Positions 63,585 through 64,000 of a stretch of 64,000 nt of DNA are shown here, piece after piece; the first letter of the stretch is position 1; every line of letters begins with the position of its first letter. The notes beneath the pieces were generated by a model. That model saw only the letters and a list, made by a program, of their open reading frames with translations. It was not told where the DNA came from and did no database searches. The translations under genes and the position numbers were made by a program. This DNA is from Heterohyrax brucei (taxonomy: Eukaryota; Chordata; Mammalia; Hyracoidea; Procaviidae). The stretch is taken from contig CM053143.1 in assembly GCA_028571685.1 (NCBI GenBank), positions 139,162,829 to 139,226,828 of the forward strand. Direction: 5' to 3'.

Positions 63585-63755
63585 AAAACCAAACTCATTG
63601 TCATCAAGTCAATTCCAACTCATAGTGACACTATAAGAAGCACAGAGTAGAACTGCCCTGTAGTTTCCAAGAAACACCTAGTGGATTTGAACTTGACTGA
63701 CCTTTGTTTGGTTAGCAGCTGTAGCTGTTAATCGGTATACCACTAGGATTTCCAC
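63585..63755 (-). mobile_element. AfroSINE, short type
   Basis: AAACCAAACTCATTGTCATC, AACTCATAGTGACACTATAA and GGTTAGCAGCTGTAGCTGTT, with head CCACTAGGATTTCC. Confidence 0.9.
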
Positions 63756-63759
63756 AATG

Positions 63760-64000
63760 ACAACAAGGGCTAATATTTATTGAGCACTTACTATGTGCTA
63801 GGAATAAATTTGGAATCACAACATTTGAAGTCACAACAATCCCATTTAATAGCTATTACTAGTATTCTTATTTTATAGGTGGAAAAACTGATCTTAGAGA
63901 AGTTAAGTGACTTGCCCTAACTGGGAAGTAACACAGGGGTGATGCAAAGCCAGGTTTGTCAATAAAAATTTCTGAGCCTTTAACCACTATGCTTCCTACT
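63760..64000 (-). mobile_element. MIR SINE
   Basis: Antisense MIR, nearly complete: TATTTATTGAGCACTTACTA, TTATTTTATAGGTGGAAAAA, AGTTAAGTGACTTGCCCTAA and CCTTTAACCACTATGCTTCC. Confidence 0.75.

Overview
The window is non-coding mammalian DNA made mostly of nested interspersed repeats. The abundant tRNA-derived SINE (head GGAACCCTGGTGGYGYAGTG, tail close to GAGTCGGAATCGACTCGACG) is the AfroSINE type. It occurs with an RTE-clade LINE sharing the same 3' tail, so the host is probably an afrotherian, most likely elephant-like. That placement rests on recalled repeat consensus, not a database search. I found no host protein-coding gene, rRNA gene, functional tRNA gene or CRISPR array; open frames are short and mostly fall in repeats. 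The only hint of a host exon is a 45-base candidate near 39.1 kb.

Layout. 1-9 kb: AfroSINEs, MLT1-like (MaLR-type) solo LTRs, and L2, MIR and old L1 relics. 9.2-20.55 kb: one minus-strand L1 with a long 3' UTR, stretched by a near full-length RTE, solo LTRs and SINEs. 20.5-22.7 kb: a cluster of solo LTRs, one inserted into another. 22.7-25.4 kb: mostly single copy. 25.5-28.2 kb: plus-strand RTE reaching its 5' end. 28.5-37.5 kb: a hAT-Charlie element, then an old minus-strand L1 that received RTE pieces, SINEs, an LTR and a second, younger L1. 37.5-41.2 kb: MER20, single-copy DNA and a CpG-rich class II (ERV2-like) solo LTR. 41.25-44.2 kb: an RTE copy split into two opposing halves, as expected from twin priming. 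44.2-52.6 kb: dense SINEs, a mariner relic with inverted arms, a tRNA-Gly-headed SINE, a SINE joined to an L1-like 3' end, and more LTRs. 52.6-64 kb: sparser, with a second tRNA-Gly/RTE SINE, an RTE 3' end, an old L1 3' end, MIRs, L2s and a second ERV2-like LTR.

The most informative signals are structural records of retrotransposition: matched target-site duplications, the inverted RTE, a SINE-head/RTE chimera at 36.2 kb, very short AfroSINE-tail-like inserts around a GTCGGATCCGAC palindrome, and SINEs built from a tRNA-Gly head plus both ends of RTE. The order of nesting gives a relative insertion history. I see no new enzymatic or defence system. Repeat boundaries without a stated target-site duplication are approximate, usually within 5-20 bases.
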